Source: Citrobacter amalonaticus Y19
GTDB taxonomy: Bacteria; Pseudomonadota; Gammaproteobacteria; Enterobacterales; Enterobacteriaceae
DNA: 64,000 nt
Reading direction: 5' to 3'
Assembly: GCF_000981805.1 (NCBI RefSeq)
Contig: NZ_CP011132.1
Coordinates: forward strand, 2,914,001-2,978,000
The position numbers were made by a program, and so were the translations under genes. Below, piece by piece: positions 1-8,556 of the stretch. Numbering within the stretch: the stretch's first letter is position 1; each line of letters starts with the position of its first letter. Below the pieces are notes generated by a model. That model did no database searches. It worked only from the letters and a program-made list of their open reading frames with translations, and was not told the origin of the DNA.

Positions 1-243
1 AGGGATAAAGTCTTTCAGCTCTTCAGCCCCCACCCCGCCGCTCAGGGCGCGCCAGGTGTTGTTACCGAACGCCACAACCGCGCCCAGGTGAGCGTCCGGG
101 AATTTCGCTTCGAAGGTCGCCAGTTTATCAGCGAACGCTTTGCTGGCCCCACGCAGGGCGTCAACGTCGCCTTTCACATTCGCTTCAATCCAAATCGCCG
201 CACGGCAATGTTCTGGCAAAATGCCACTCTGAACCTGAGACAT
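1..243 (-). CDS. yfeX: Dyp-type heme peroxidase YfeX, N-terminal part
   Basis: Only the first 81 codons are in the window; the rest lies beyond the left edge. The N-terminus (MSQVQSGILPEHCRAA) and the following stretch with AVVAFGNNTWRAL match the start of YfeX, a cytoplasmic dye-decolourising-type peroxidase of about 300 residues in E. coli that binds heme and has been linked to porphyrinogen oxidation. The ATG at 243 is preceded by AGGAGG with suitable spacing; an in-frame ATG directly upstream is too close to that ribosome site. The heme ligands are in the missing part, so function rests on family identity. Confidence 0.93.
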   Translation of the reverse strand, partial: MSQVQSGILPEHCRAAIWIEANVKGDVDALRGASKAFADKLATFEAKFPDAHLGAVVAFGNNTWRALSGGVGAEELKDFIP

Positions 244-338
244 CATTCCTCCTGAAAAATGAGAATGCCACGCAATCGTGGCATTGATGGGCGCTATTTT
301 ACCCTGTTTTTACGTTCCAGGGTTTGTTCAGACGCAAA

Positions 339-914
339 TTAACGACGCCAGATAATTTTGCTCACTTTCCACGCTTTCAGCGTATCGTCCGGCGGCATTA
401 ACCCTTCCGGTCCCTTCCATTCGCCGGTAAAGAGATAGCTAATATGTTGGCTGCCTTCGGCTTTACATTCCACGGCACCAGGGTCGTTAGCGGCGGCAGG
501 CTGACAATGGCCAAACGCTTTGCTGTAGAGGTCGCTAAACGGTGCGCCAACCTCAACACCAGCTGCGGAAGGAATTTCGCTATCCAGGACATCAATGCGG
601 CTGATATGCCCCTGCTCGCCCTGGATGACCATCGCCACCTTGTCACCGTTCATGGCTTCGAAAAAGCGCACCACATTGCCGTTCTCGGTTTTCATGCCGC
701 TGCGCAGGCGATAGTCGCCGTCCAGCGCATCGGCGATGGCCTGCTCATCCAGCGGCGTCGATGCCGTGAGCGCACCAACGCCCTGCTCGGTCACTTCTGT
801 CGATGAACCAAACCAGTTCCACGGATTGGCGGCAGACCAGTTAACTGACGACAGCGTCGAACAGCCGGTCAGCGCCAGCGGCATGGCACATAACAAGATA
901 CGCAGCGATTTCAT
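339..914 (-). CDS. yfeY: Lipoprotein YfeY
   Basis: The product is about 191 residues. It opens with a basic, hydrophobic signal peptide ending in a lipobox (LALTGC), so the mature protein should be lipidated at that cysteine and anchored in the envelope. Sequence and position next to yfeX and yfeZ match E. coli YfeY, reported as part of the sigma-E regulon; its molecular function is unknown. The ATG at 914 is preferred because AAGGAAG lies just upstream; an in-frame ATG five codons earlier has no good ribosome site. No catalytic motif is recognisable. Confidence 0.88.
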   Translation of the reverse strand: MKSLRILLCAMPLALTGCSTLSSVNWSAANPWNWFGSSTEVTEQGVGALTASTPLDEQAIADALDGDYRLRSGMKTENGNVVRFFEAMNGDKVAMVIQGEQGHISRIDVLDSEIPSAAGVEVGAPFSDLYSKAFGHCQPAAANDPGAVECKAEGSQHISYLFTGEWKGPEGLMPPDDTLKAWKVSKIIWRR

Positions 915-980
915 CTCACTTCCTTTCATTAATAATCAAAGTCAACGTTACCTGGAGTCCGGCTTCACCAAAAAGTTCCG

Positions 981-1430
981 TCATTCTTTTTCGGGCGTAA
1001 AGCAGGCGCGGAGTCGTCGGTTTGTCAGTAGCCAGAGAAGCGCCACGATATCGGCCACCACCAGCGACAGTCCAACACCGTTAACAGGAGAGCCATTGAA
1101 CCACAGAACGGGCTGCCAGCAGAGCAGCGTTAGCTGAGCCACAATCAGCAACAGTCGCAATGCCTGCCATAAACGCGGGAAAGTGTAACGTCGCCCGCTC
1201 AGCAAAAACGCCAGCACGGCCGGAATGCCGGGCAGCAGCCCCAGCCAAAAGTTGTCGTGATCGGGATAAAACAGATTCAGCAGCGCGGTGCCCTGCTCGC
1301 GAGAGGAGCCAGCGATCACAAACAGCACCCAGGTCCGCGCCTGGAGCAGCAGCACAAGCCAGAATAAAAAGGGCAGACGCAAATGACCGTGGCTGTCGTA
1401 ATCAGCGGGATGGAACTCAGTATTCTTCAT
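981..1430 (-). CDS. yfeZ: Inner membrane protein YfeZ (DUF2919)
   Basis: A 149-residue protein with about four hydrophobic segments (roughly residues 18-42, 62-80, 88-108 and 115-138), consistent with a small polytopic inner membrane protein. It matches YfeZ of E. coli, a DUF2919 protein of unknown function. Its start lies inside the end of ypeA with a 14-base overlap, so the two are probably co-transcribed from the ypeA promoter. No catalytic residues or known partner can be named from sequence. Confidence 0.86.
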   Translation of the reverse strand: MKNTEFHPADYDSHGHLRLPFLFWLVLLLQARTWVLFVIAGSSREQGTALLNLFYPDHDNFWLGLLPGIPAVLAFLLSGRRYTFPRLWQALRLLLIVAQLTLLCWQPVLWFNGSPVNGVGLSLVVADIVALLWLLTNRRLRACFTPEKE

Positions 1431-1842
1431 CTTCGATCAGGCGTTTTCCCAGACTCAGTACGTCGGAATGCTCATAGCCGAGTCGCTCGTACATCCCCAG
1501 CACGACATCGTTATCTTCACGCACCATGATCTGAATCTTCGGACAACCGCGCGCAATGAGTTTCTTTTCCAGCCGGTTAAGCAGCGCATTGGCGATACCA
1601 CGACCGCGAAATTCCGGATGTACGCCGAGATAATAGGCCGATCCGCGATGGCCGTCGTAGCCGCCCATCACCGTCCCCACCACCTCCCCGTTCACTTCCG
1701 CGACGAGAAACAGGCTGACGTCATGATTCACCTTTCGCTCGATATCCATTTCCGGATCATTCCATGGACGCAGCAAATCGCAGCGCTCCCAGAGGGTGAT
1801 CACCTCTTCGAAATCTTCCTGGCGAAAAACGCGTATCTCCAT
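1417..1842 (-). CDS. ypeA: GNAT-family acetyltransferase YpeA
   Basis: A 141-residue single-domain GNAT protein. The acetyl-CoA binding motif A is clear (YLGVHPEFRGRGIANALL, with the R-x-x-G-x-G/A core), and the N-terminus MEIRVFRQEDFEEVITLWERC is typical of the YpeA group. The family transfers acetyl groups from acetyl-CoA to amines or protein N-termini; the substrate of YpeA is not established. Transcribed divergently from amiA across a 211-base intergenic region and overlapping yfeZ downstream. Confidence 0.9.
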   Translation of the reverse strand: MEIRVFRQEDFEEVITLWERCDLLRPWNDPEMDIERKVNHDVSLFLVAEVNGEVVGTVMGGYDGHRGSAYYLGVHPEFRGRGIANALLNRLEKKLIARGCPKIQIMVREDNDVVLGMYERLGYEHSDVLSLGKRLIEDEEY

Positions 1843-1957
1843 GGTATTGAGACCCTTTTAGCCCTAAAAATAGTGATTATGGCGTGAACGACTGATTTAG
1901 CCAATATCTGACGCGAAACGGCGGAAAAAATGGCATAATAGCGGATTGTCACGTATT

Positions 1958-1972
1958 GAAATGAAAAGTAAA
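1958..1972 (+). promoter_or_regulatory. Possible CpxR box ahead of amiA
   Basis: GAAAT-N5-GTAAA resembles the CpxR consensus GTAAA-N5-GTAAA with a good second half and a degenerate first half. The envelope-stress regulator CpxR is known to activate amiA in E. coli, so a site here is expected. The match is weak and the distance to the amiA start (about 80 bases) is the only other support. Confidence 0.25.
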
Positions 1973-2053
1973 ACAATTCTCAACATCAAGCGTCGTAACG
2001 GATTACGCGATACGATATAACATCGGGATTATTTTTTTTACAACTCAGGCCGT

Positions 2054-2923
2054 ATGAGCACTTTTAAACCGCTAAAAACTCTCACATCGCGCCGCCAGGT
2101 GCTGAAAGCCGGACTGGCGGCGCTGACATTAACAGGGATGTCGAACGCCACAGCCAAAGAAGCCCCACTGAAAACCAGCAATGGTCACAGTCAGCCCGTA
2201 ACGAAAAAATCGGGTAGCAAGCGCATTGTCGTGCTGGACCCGGGACACGGCGGTGTCGACACCGGCGCCATTGGCCGCAACGGCTCCAAAGAAAAGCACG
2301 TCGTGCTGGCGATTGCGAAAAATGTGCGTTCCATTTTACGCAGCCAGGGCATTGACTGCCGCCTGACGCGCTCGGGCGACACCTTTATTCCCTTGTACGA
2401 TCGCGTCGAAATCGCCCATAAGCACGGCGCGGATCTGTTCATGTCGATTCACGCCGACGGCTTTACCAATCCCAGCGCGGCAGGCGCGTCGGTGTTTGCC
2501 CTCTCTAATCGCGGGGCCAGTAGCGCCATGGCGAAATACCTTTCCGATCGCGAAAACCGCGCCGACGAAGCGGCAGGCAAGAAAGCAACCGACAAAGATC
2601 ACCTGTTGCAGCAGGTGTTATTTGACCTGGTGCAGACGGATACCATCAAAAACAGCCTGACCCTGGGTTCGCATATTCTCAGGAAGATCAAACCTGTCCA
2701 TAAATTGCACAGTCGCAATACGGAACAGGCGGCGTTTGTGGTGCTAAAATCACCGTCAATCCCCTCGGTATTGGTGGAAACGTCGTTCATCACCAACCCG
2801 GAAGAAGAGCGACTGCTGGGCACCACGGCGTTTCGCCAGAAGATTGCCACCGCCATTGCCAACGGCGTGATCAGCTATTTCCACTGGTTTGATAATCAGA
2901 AAGCACACTCGAAGAAACGTTAA
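2054..2923 (+). CDS. amiA: N-acetylmuramoyl-L-alanine amidase AmiA
   Basis: A 289-residue periplasmic amidase_3 enzyme that cleaves the amide bond between N-acetylmuramic acid and the stem peptide to split septal peptidoglycan during cell separation. The N-terminus carries a twin-arginine signal (SRRQVLKAG, residues 12-20), so it should be exported folded by Tat. The catalytic domain runs from about residue 57; zinc ligands are visible as H65 (DPGHGG), E80 and H133 (SIHADG), with catalytic E242 (LVETSF). The known family is autoinhibited by a helix and activated through EnvC. hemF begins three bases downstream, so the two form an operon. Confidence 0.97.
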   Translation: MSTFKPLKTLTSRRQVLKAGLAALTLTGMSNATAKEAPLKTSNGHSQPVTKKSGSKRIVVLDPGHGGVDTGAIGRNGSKEKHVVLAIAKNVRSILRSQGIDCRLTRSGDTFIPLYDRVEIAHKHGADLFMSIHADGFTNPSAAGASVFALSNRGASSAMAKYLSDRENRADEAAGKKATDKDHLLQQVLFDLVQTDTIKNSLTLGSHILRKIKPVHKLHSRNTEQAAFVVLKSPSIPSVLVETSFITNPEEERLLGTTAFRQKIATAIANGVISYFHWFDNQKAHSKKR

Positions 2924-2925
2924 TC

Positions 2926-3825
2926 ATGAAACCCGATGCTTTGCGCGTAAAACAGTTCCTGCTGAACCTGCAGGATGCCATTTGCCAGCAACTCACCGCC
3001 ATTGACGGCGCGGAGTTTATTGAGGATAGCTGGCAGCGTGACGCGGGCGGCGGCGGACGCAGTCGGGTGCTGCGTAACGGCGGTATCTTCGAACAGGCTG
3101 GGGTCAATTTTTCTCACGTACACGGTGACGCGATGCCAGCGTCGGCCACCGCGCATCGCCCGGAACTGGCGGGACGCCGTTTTGAAGCGATGGGCGTGTC
3201 GCTGGTCGTGCATCCGCTTAATCCTTATATTCCCACCAGCCATGCCAACGTCCGTTTTTTTATTGCTGAAAAGCCGGGTGCCGACCCAGTCTGGTGGTTT
3301 GGCGGCGGCTTCGACTTAACGCCCTACTACGGCTTTGAAGAAGACGCCGTTCACTGGCATCGCACCGCGCGCGATCTGTGTCAGCCGTTTGGCGACGATG
3401 TCTATCCGCGTTACAAAAAGTGGTGCGACGACTATTTCTTCCTCAAACATCGCAACGAGCAGCGCGGCATCGGCGGACTGTTTTTCGACGATCTGAACAC
3501 GCCGGACTTTGACCACTGTTTCGCCTTCATGCAGGCCGTCGGCCAGGGGTATAGCGATGCATATCTGCCGATCGTTGAGCGCCGCAAAACGATGAGCTGG
3601 GGGGAACGTGAGCGTAACTTCCAGCTCTATCGCCGCGGTCGTTACGTGGAGTTTAATCTGGTATGGGATCGCGGCACCCTGTTCGGGCTACAAACCGGCG
3701 GACGCACCGAATCCATTCTGATGTCAATGCCGCCGCTGGTGCGTTGGGAATATGACTGGCAGCCGGACGCCGACAGCCCGGAGGCCGCCCTTAGCGAGTT
3801 TATTCAGGTACGCGAGTGGGTGTGA
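2926..3825 (+). CDS. hemF: Aerobic coproporphyrinogen III oxidase
   Basis: The 299-residue product uses oxygen to decarboxylate two propionate side chains of coproporphyrinogen III, giving protoporphyrinogen IX in heme synthesis. The family signature around HPLNPYIPTSHANVRFF is intact at about residues 93-109, and the C-terminal segment with GLQTGGRTESILMSMPP is the usual ending. Length equals that of E. coli HemF. It follows amiA by two bases, so it is probably expressed from the amiA promoter. A REP cluster follows the stop codon. Confidence 0.97.
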   Translation: MKPDALRVKQFLLNLQDAICQQLTAIDGAEFIEDSWQRDAGGGGRSRVLRNGGIFEQAGVNFSHVHGDAMPASATAHRPELAGRRFEAMGVSLVVHPLNPYIPTSHANVRFFIAEKPGADPVWWFGGGFDLTPYYGFEEDAVHWHRTARDLCQPFGDDVYPRYKKWCDDYFFLKHRNEQRGIGGLFFDDLNTPDFDHCFAFMQAVGQGYSDAYLPIVERRKTMSWGERERNFQLYRRGRYVEFNLVWDRGTLFGLQTGGRTESILMSMPPLVRWEYDWQPDADSPEAALSEFIQVREWV

Positions 3826-3858
3826 CGCATTCCCCCCACGCCTGAGGACATTATTCAT

Positions 3859-3972
3859 GCCGGATGGCGGCTTCGCCTTATCCGGCCTACGGGGTCTGGC
3901 TTTATAAGCGAAGCGCCATCAGGTACTACGGGGTCTGGCTTTGTAGGCCTGATAAGCGAAGCGTCATCAGGC
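3859..3972. repeat. REP/BIME cluster between hemF and eutR
   Basis: Several copies of the REP palindrome lie between convergent hemF and eutR. The first copy (3859-3886) is complete, with GCCGGATGGCGG and CTTATCCGGC arms. A truncated and then a fuller copy follow (ending at 3972), each preceded by the same CTACGGGGTCTGGCTTT stretch, which suggests a recent tandem duplication of about 45 bases. Such elements commonly stabilise upstream mRNA or cause gyrase binding and termination. Confidence 0.85.
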
Positions 3973-3978
3973 ACGCCA

Positions 3979-5031
3979 CTACATCCACTGGCGCATTCGC
4001 TGGTGCAACGTCAGCGACGGCTTCTCGGCGAACAGTTGCTGGTAGTCGGTGGCGAACTGCCCTAAATGCCAGAACCCCCACTGCATTGCCGCATCCTTGA
4101 CCGTCGTACTCTGCGACCACGGGCTGATTAATTCTCGCCGCACCGCATTCAGGCGGATCCGCTTCAGCCACGCATTCGGCCCAATGCCCAGAATGGCGTG
4201 AAATGCATTCTGCAACGTACGGCGGCTGACGTGGAGCTGGTTGCAGAGGTCGAGCACCGTCAACGGCTCCGACATATTCTCCAGCACATACTCCCGCGCC
4301 CGCGAGAGCAGTTTGCGGTAGCCTTGATGGCTGATGCTCTCCGCCGAGTTGATAGGATGCGCGTCCTCCAGCATCATGCCCATCGCCAGCAGCAGGTTAT
4401 CCCCCAGCACCTTACGCACTGCGGGTTGATGAAGATTCTCCGGGTTCTCGCTAAAGGTCGCCAGCGCCTGCTGAACAAAGCCCCACAGCGCCGCCTTGTG
4501 CTGCTCTTTGACCTCCAGCGCCGACTGGTTGCGCAGCATATGCAGCACCCTTTCCGGATTATGTAAAAACTGTGCCTGGCGGGAAATCACATCTTCCGAG
4601 ATAACCACCCCGAGGATCGTGTAATCATCCGGCGTGCTCAGCTCGAACTCCGTACCGCCCGGGCGGGTAGCAATCTCGGCGCTGCCAAGACACTGCGCGC
4701 CAATAAATCCCTGCTCGCCGCGCGTGGCCGGAATGCCAAACCAGAACGAGTTCGGCCATACCAGGCAGGACTGACGCAGCGCCAGTCCGGTGTACTCGCG
4801 AAAAACCTGAATATCATCGAGCAGGATTTCCGTGAATTCGCCATGAAACTTCCCCGGATGCAGCTGATCGTAAATCTGCTGCCAGGCGGTGATCGTCAGA
4901 GCGTGCTCATAAACATCCGTGGTTCGCCGCTGGTGAACGTTGTCCACTTCAACCTTTGGCGTGAGTTTAACGTCTTCGGGTAACGCTTCATGATAAAGAT
5001 GGTGCAAACTGGCTGAACGGGTCTTTTTCAT
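3979..5031 (-). CDS. eutR: AraC-family activator of the eut operon
   Basis: A 350-residue regulator that senses ethanolamine together with adenosylcobalamin and activates the eut promoter, as shown for Salmonella. The C-terminal AraC-type double helix-turn-helix is clear from about residue 245 (EPLTVLDLCNQLHVSRRTLQ, then WGFWHLGQFATDYQQLF). The N-terminal two thirds is the ligand-sensing part. It is the last gene of the operon, separated from eutK by a 47-base gap that holds a REP-like hairpin, so it should have its own weak promoter as well as being fed by read-through, giving positive feedback. Confidence 0.95.
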   Translation of the reverse strand: MKKTRSASLHHLYHEALPEDVKLTPKVEVDNVHQRRTTDVYEHALTITAWQQIYDQLHPGKFHGEFTEILLDDIQVFREYTGLALRQSCLVWPNSFWFGIPATRGEQGFIGAQCLGSAEIATRPGGTEFELSTPDDYTILGVVISEDVISRQAQFLHNPERVLHMLRNQSALEVKEQHKAALWGFVQQALATFSENPENLHQPAVRKVLGDNLLLAMGMMLEDAHPINSAESISHQGYRKLLSRAREYVLENMSEPLTVLDLCNQLHVSRRTLQNAFHAILGIGPNAWLKRIRLNAVRRELISPWSQSTTVKDAAMQWGFWHLGQFATDYQQLFAEKPSLTLHQRMRQWM

Positions 5032-5040
5032 GATCTTTTA

Positions 5041-5067
5041 TGCCGGACGCCTGGTAAGACGTCCGGC
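5041..5067. repeat. REP-like palindrome between eutK and eutR
   Basis: TGCCGGACG and CGTCCGGC arms form a hairpin in the short eutK-eutR gap. It is a REP-type element and may reduce read-through into the activator gene. Confidence 0.7.
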
Positions 5068-5078
5068 CCTCCGACAGG

Positions 5079-5585
5079 TTAATTTTTTAAGCGATAGCGA
5101 CTACTGCGTTTACGCAACGCCCCGTCAGTAAAGAGCTGTTCCAGCGCGTTTCTGGCCTCTTCAAGCGGCCAGCCAAAGTGCGCGGCGACCTCTCCTGCCG
5201 TCATGCCCTGACGCACTGTGGCGAGCTGTGCCAGCAGCGCGTCGGCGTATTCAGACCGCGCAGGCGCTTCAGGCTTCGGCGCGTTCTTCTGCTCAGGGGG
5301 TTTCGACGCACGCTTAAATCCGCCGATCAGCCACTGGGTATCGTCGTCTGGCCGACCAATTTCTTTGCGGCTGATGACACGGCCTGTCCGCTGTGCCGCG
5401 GCGCTTCCGGCATCCAGCGCCGCGCGACATGCCGCCAGATCGCCTTCCACCACCAGCGTCACCTTGCCCGGGTCAAGCACTTCATGGCTCAGCAGGTTGA
5501 CGTTGGCGGCTTTCAGCATGGCATCCGACGCATCAACGGCGGCAACCATGCCCTCCACTTCCAGTAACCCCAGTGCATTGATCAT
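5079..5585 (-). CDS. eutK: Ethanolamine microcompartment shell protein EutK
   Basis: A 168-residue minor shell protein. Residues 1-90 form one BMC domain (MINALGLLEVEGMVAAVDA start, as in EutM), residues 91-112 are a proline- and lysine-rich linker, and residues 113-165 form a small winged-helix-like domain rich in basic residues near its end (GALRKRSSRYRLKN). In the Salmonella/E. coli family this C-terminal domain has been proposed to bind nucleic acid, and EutK is unusual in being monomeric. It follows eutL with a 12-base gap and a GGAGG ribosome site. Confidence 0.94.
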   Translation of the reverse strand: MINALGLLEVEGMVAAVDASDAMLKAANVNLLSHEVLDPGKVTLVVEGDLAACRAALDAGSAAAQRTGRVISRKEIGRPDDDTQWLIGGFKRASKPPEQKNAPKPEAPARSEYADALLAQLATVRQGMTAGEVAAHFGWPLEEARNALEQLFTDGALRKRSSRYRLKN

Positions 5586-5597
5586 CGATGACCTCCG

Positions 5598-6257
5598 TTA
5601 CGCGCGCTGAACAGGGTTACGGGCGATATCCAGAACCGCATCGGCAAAGGCATTGCAGGCGGCTTTACAGGCAGCCTGACTGCCAGTCAAAAACGCCGCC
5701 GAGTAGTTGGTTTCCGACGGTGGCGGCACGTAGGTCACCAGTTGTACATCGGCAGATTTCATCGCCGCATCAATGCCATACGTTGCTTCCAGCGGCGGTG
5801 CCACCAGATAGGCCAGCGGATCGCCCAGCGCAATGCCTGCCGTTGACGAGAGATAAGAACCGGTGCGCGACACCACGTGCGCCAGAAACGCCGTGTTTTC
5901 TGCATCGTTCGCCCACTGGAACGCCGCGCCGCCTTCAATATGCGCGACCATCGCATCCAGACCGGCGCGCACTTCCGCCGGGTTCGGTCCCCCCAACATA
6001 ATCAACACTTCACCGGCCGTCGGTGACGGTCCGTGTGCGGCCCCGGCGTACAGCGAACGGCCATACACCACTTCAACCATTGCCTGTTTTGTCGCTTCGT
6101 CTGCGGCAATATACGTGACGTCATCAGAATCTGCCGTGATGAGACCGAGGCTACGTATATGCGGCGGTAATTTAAGTTCACGTGCAAACCCGTCGTTCAC
6201 GGAAGCAATCACGCGCATTGCGCTGACCGAGGGTCGAATCAAATCTAATGCTGGCAT
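5598..6257 (-). CDS. eutL: Ethanolamine microcompartment shell protein EutL
   Basis: A 219-residue shell protein of the tandem-BMC class. It forms pseudohexameric trimers with a large, gated central pore that is thought to admit ethanolamine or cofactors. Two BMC-like halves can be followed (about residues 1-105 and 106-215). The N-terminus MPALDLIRPSVSAMRVIASV is characteristic of EutL, and length equals the family norm. A strong TAAGGAGG site precedes the ATG, and the gene lies nine bases after eutC. Confidence 0.96.
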   Translation of the reverse strand: MPALDLIRPSVSAMRVIASVNDGFARELKLPPHIRSLGLITADSDDVTYIAADEATKQAMVEVVYGRSLYAGAAHGPSPTAGEVLIMLGGPNPAEVRAGLDAMVAHIEGGAAFQWANDAENTAFLAHVVSRTGSYLSSTAGIALGDPLAYLVAPPLEATYGIDAAMKSADVQLVTYVPPPSETNYSAAFLTGSQAACKAACNAFADAVLDIARNPVQRA

Positions 6258-6266
6258 GATGCCTCC

Positions 6267-7163
6267 TTAACGGGTCATGTTGATGCCGGACGCTTTCTGC
6301 TCCAGCATACGTTTGGCCAAATCCACGATCACGGCGGCCGCTTCTACCGGCGGCGTGCCGCCCTGGTGGATGTTGGAAATACAGGTACGGTCGGCCTCAA
6401 CGGTGGTCGCCACTTTCGGTGAATAGACCGCATAGCAGGAGAGACTTTCTGATTGCCCCAACCCTGGGCGTTCACCAACGAGCAGAATCACCACCTTCGC
6501 GCCGAGGATCTCGCCGATCTGGTCTTCAATCTTCACGCGGCCATAGCGAACAAAGAACGGTGTCCCGACCTTCAGTCCGGCCTGCTTCAGACCGGCCAGC
6601 AGCGGTGGCAGGATCTCTTCATAGTTCGCCGTGATCGCATCGGTAGACAGACCGTCAGACACCACCACCTGAACATCCGGGTTCGCGACACACTGCGATT
6701 TCAGCGCGTCAATGGCTTCCTGGCTCAGACGGCGACCCATATCCGGGCGCGTCAGATAGAGATTTTTGTCACTGATTTCCGAGCGCACTTCCAGCAGCCC
6801 CTGGGCTTTCACCCACTCTTCCGGCACCTCTTTCAGTACGGTGTCTTTCGAGCGGGAGTGGTCGGCAAGAAAGCGCAGCAGCGCCTGAGTACGCGGGCGC
6901 GGCCCGGCACGCCCTGTACACACGCGGGCTGCCGTGCTGCGGCGCAGTTCAGTCAGCACCTCCGCGCGGTGCGGATTCTCCACGCCAATCCAGGCTTTCG
7001 CTTCTGCGGAGCCCAGATCCAGCGCGCAGCTTTCTGCACTGGACGGCGCCGCGCACTGTGCCTGGTTGCAGGACTGTGGCGACGGGGCGGCGGTCTGCGG
7101 CTCGGTCTGTCCCATTGACGCCATCACGCTGCGTACAATTTCTTCAATCTGTTTTTGATCCAT
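6267..7163 (-). CDS. eutC: Ethanolamine ammonia-lyase small subunit
   Basis: The 298-residue light chain of adenosylcobalamin-dependent ethanolamine ammonia-lyase, which with EutB converts ethanolamine to acetaldehyde and ammonia inside the microcompartment. The first 17 residues (MDQKQIEEIVRSVMASM) form the amphipathic encapsulation helix known for this protein. A glutamine/alanine/serine-rich linker of about residues 18-45 follows, then the conserved cobalamin-binding domain, including LVGERPGLGQSESLSCY. It follows eutB by 20 bases. Confidence 0.97.
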   Translation of the reverse strand: MDQKQIEEIVRSVMASMGQTEPQTAAPSPQSCNQAQCAAPSSAESCALDLGSAEAKAWIGVENPHRAEVLTELRRSTAARVCTGRAGPRPRTQALLRFLADHSRSKDTVLKEVPEEWVKAQGLLEVRSEISDKNLYLTRPDMGRRLSQEAIDALKSQCVANPDVQVVVSDGLSTDAITANYEEILPPLLAGLKQAGLKVGTPFFVRYGRVKIEDQIGEILGAKVVILLVGERPGLGQSESLSCYAVYSPKVATTVEADRTCISNIHQGGTPPVEAAAVIVDLAKRMLEQKASGINMTR

Positions 7164-7183
7164 TGTTTGTCATCCCCGCGTCA

Positions 7184-8545
7184 TCAGAAGAACAGTGACG
7201 GATCGCCCGCCCGTTTGGTCAGGCGACCATTTGCCATAATGCCCATCGTTTCCAGCCAGCGTTCAAATTCCGGCGACGGACGCAGATTCAGCAACTGGCG
7301 TACGGTCGCGGTATCGTGGAATGCGGTGGTCTGGTAGTTGAGCATGATGTCGTCGCCAAGCGGCATACCCATGATGTAGTTGCAGCCCGCGGTGGCGAGC
7401 AGAATCATCAGGTTTTCGTTGAGGTTCTGATCGGCATCGGCATGGTTGGTGTAGCAGCAGTCACAGCCCATCGAGATGCCGCTCAGCTTGCCCATAAAGT
7501 GGTCTTCCAGACCGGCACGAATGATCTGCCGGTCGTTGTAGAGATACTCAGGCCCGATAAAGCCCACCACGGTGTTGACCAGGAACGGATCGTAGTGACG
7601 CGCCAGACCGTAGTTACGGGCTTCCATTGTCACCTGGTCCGCGCCGAAGTTCGCCCCGGCGGAGAGCGCCGAACCCTGTCCGGTTTCGAAGTACAGGCAG
7701 TTTTCTCCGGCGATGCGGTTAAACTCCGCCCCCACCGCCCGCGCTTCGTCCAGCATGGCCAGTTCCACGCCGAACTCTTTTAAGCCCTTTTCGCTGCCGC
7801 AGATACTCTGGAAGATCAGTCCGCCCGGCGCGCCGCGACGAATCGCTTCAATCTGGGTGGTGACGTGTGCCAGCACGCAGCCCTGGGTCGGAATGTTGAA
7901 CTTGTCGATTACCCCGTAAACGGTGTCCAGTACGCGGCGTAAGTTCTCCACGTCATCGGTCACCGGGTTGACGCCAATCACCGCATCGCCGGCACCGAAA
8001 GAGAGACCTTCGTAGATTTGTGCGGCAATACTCTGCACATCGTCACGGGTGTCGTTCGGCTGCAAACGACAGCTGAAGGTGCCCGGAATGCCGATCGTGG
8101 TGTTGGCCTTTTTGATAATCGGCATTTTCTTGCCGCCGTAGATCAGATCGGCGTTAGAGCAGATCTTCGCCACCGCCGCCACCACTTCCGAGGTCAGCCC
8201 TTTACGCGTAAAGGCAATATCATCAACCGAGGTGTCATCGCTCAGCACGTGCTCACGCAGTTCGCTGATGCTCCAGTTCTTAATGCGGTTGTAGGCCGTT
8301 TCGTTGACGTCGTCCTGAATCAGACGCGTGACGCAGTCCTCTTCATAGGAAATCACCGGGTTGTTGCGAATATCCGCCACCGTCATTTCCGACAACACCT
8401 GTTTCGCCGCCACGCGTTCCTGCGAACTTTGCGCCGCGACGCCGGCCAGCACATCCCCCGAACGCAGTTCGTTGGCTTTTGCCAGCACCTCTTTTACATC
8501 CTTAAACTGATAAACATTGCCGAACAATGTGGTCTTTAGTTTCAT
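7184..8545 (-). CDS. eutB: Ethanolamine ammonia-lyase large subunit
   Basis: A 453-residue TIM-barrel subunit carrying the active site of ethanolamine ammonia-lyase. The start MKLKTTLFGNVYQFKDVKEV and the segments GAGDAVIGVNPVTDD and FYFETGQGSALSAGAN-like core (seen as CLYFETGQGSALSAGANFG) are those of EutB, and length is exactly that of the E. coli and Salmonella enzyme. It pairs with eutC downstream and with the reactivase gene eutA upstream (11-base gap), the expected arrangement. Confidence 0.98.
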   Translation of the reverse strand: MKLKTTLFGNVYQFKDVKEVLAKANELRSGDVLAGVAAQSSQERVAAKQVLSEMTVADIRNNPVISYEEDCVTRLIQDDVNETAYNRIKNWSISELREHVLSDDTSVDDIAFTRKGLTSEVVAAVAKICSNADLIYGGKKMPIIKKANTTIGIPGTFSCRLQPNDTRDDVQSIAAQIYEGLSFGAGDAVIGVNPVTDDVENLRRVLDTVYGVIDKFNIPTQGCVLAHVTTQIEAIRRGAPGGLIFQSICGSEKGLKEFGVELAMLDEARAVGAEFNRIAGENCLYFETGQGSALSAGANFGADQVTMEARNYGLARHYDPFLVNTVVGFIGPEYLYNDRQIIRAGLEDHFMGKLSGISMGCDCCYTNHADADQNLNENLMILLATAGCNYIMGMPLGDDIMLNYQTTAFHDTATVRQLLNLRPSPEFERWLETMGIMANGRLTKRAGDPSLFF

Positions 8546-8556
8546 AAGTCGTTCCC

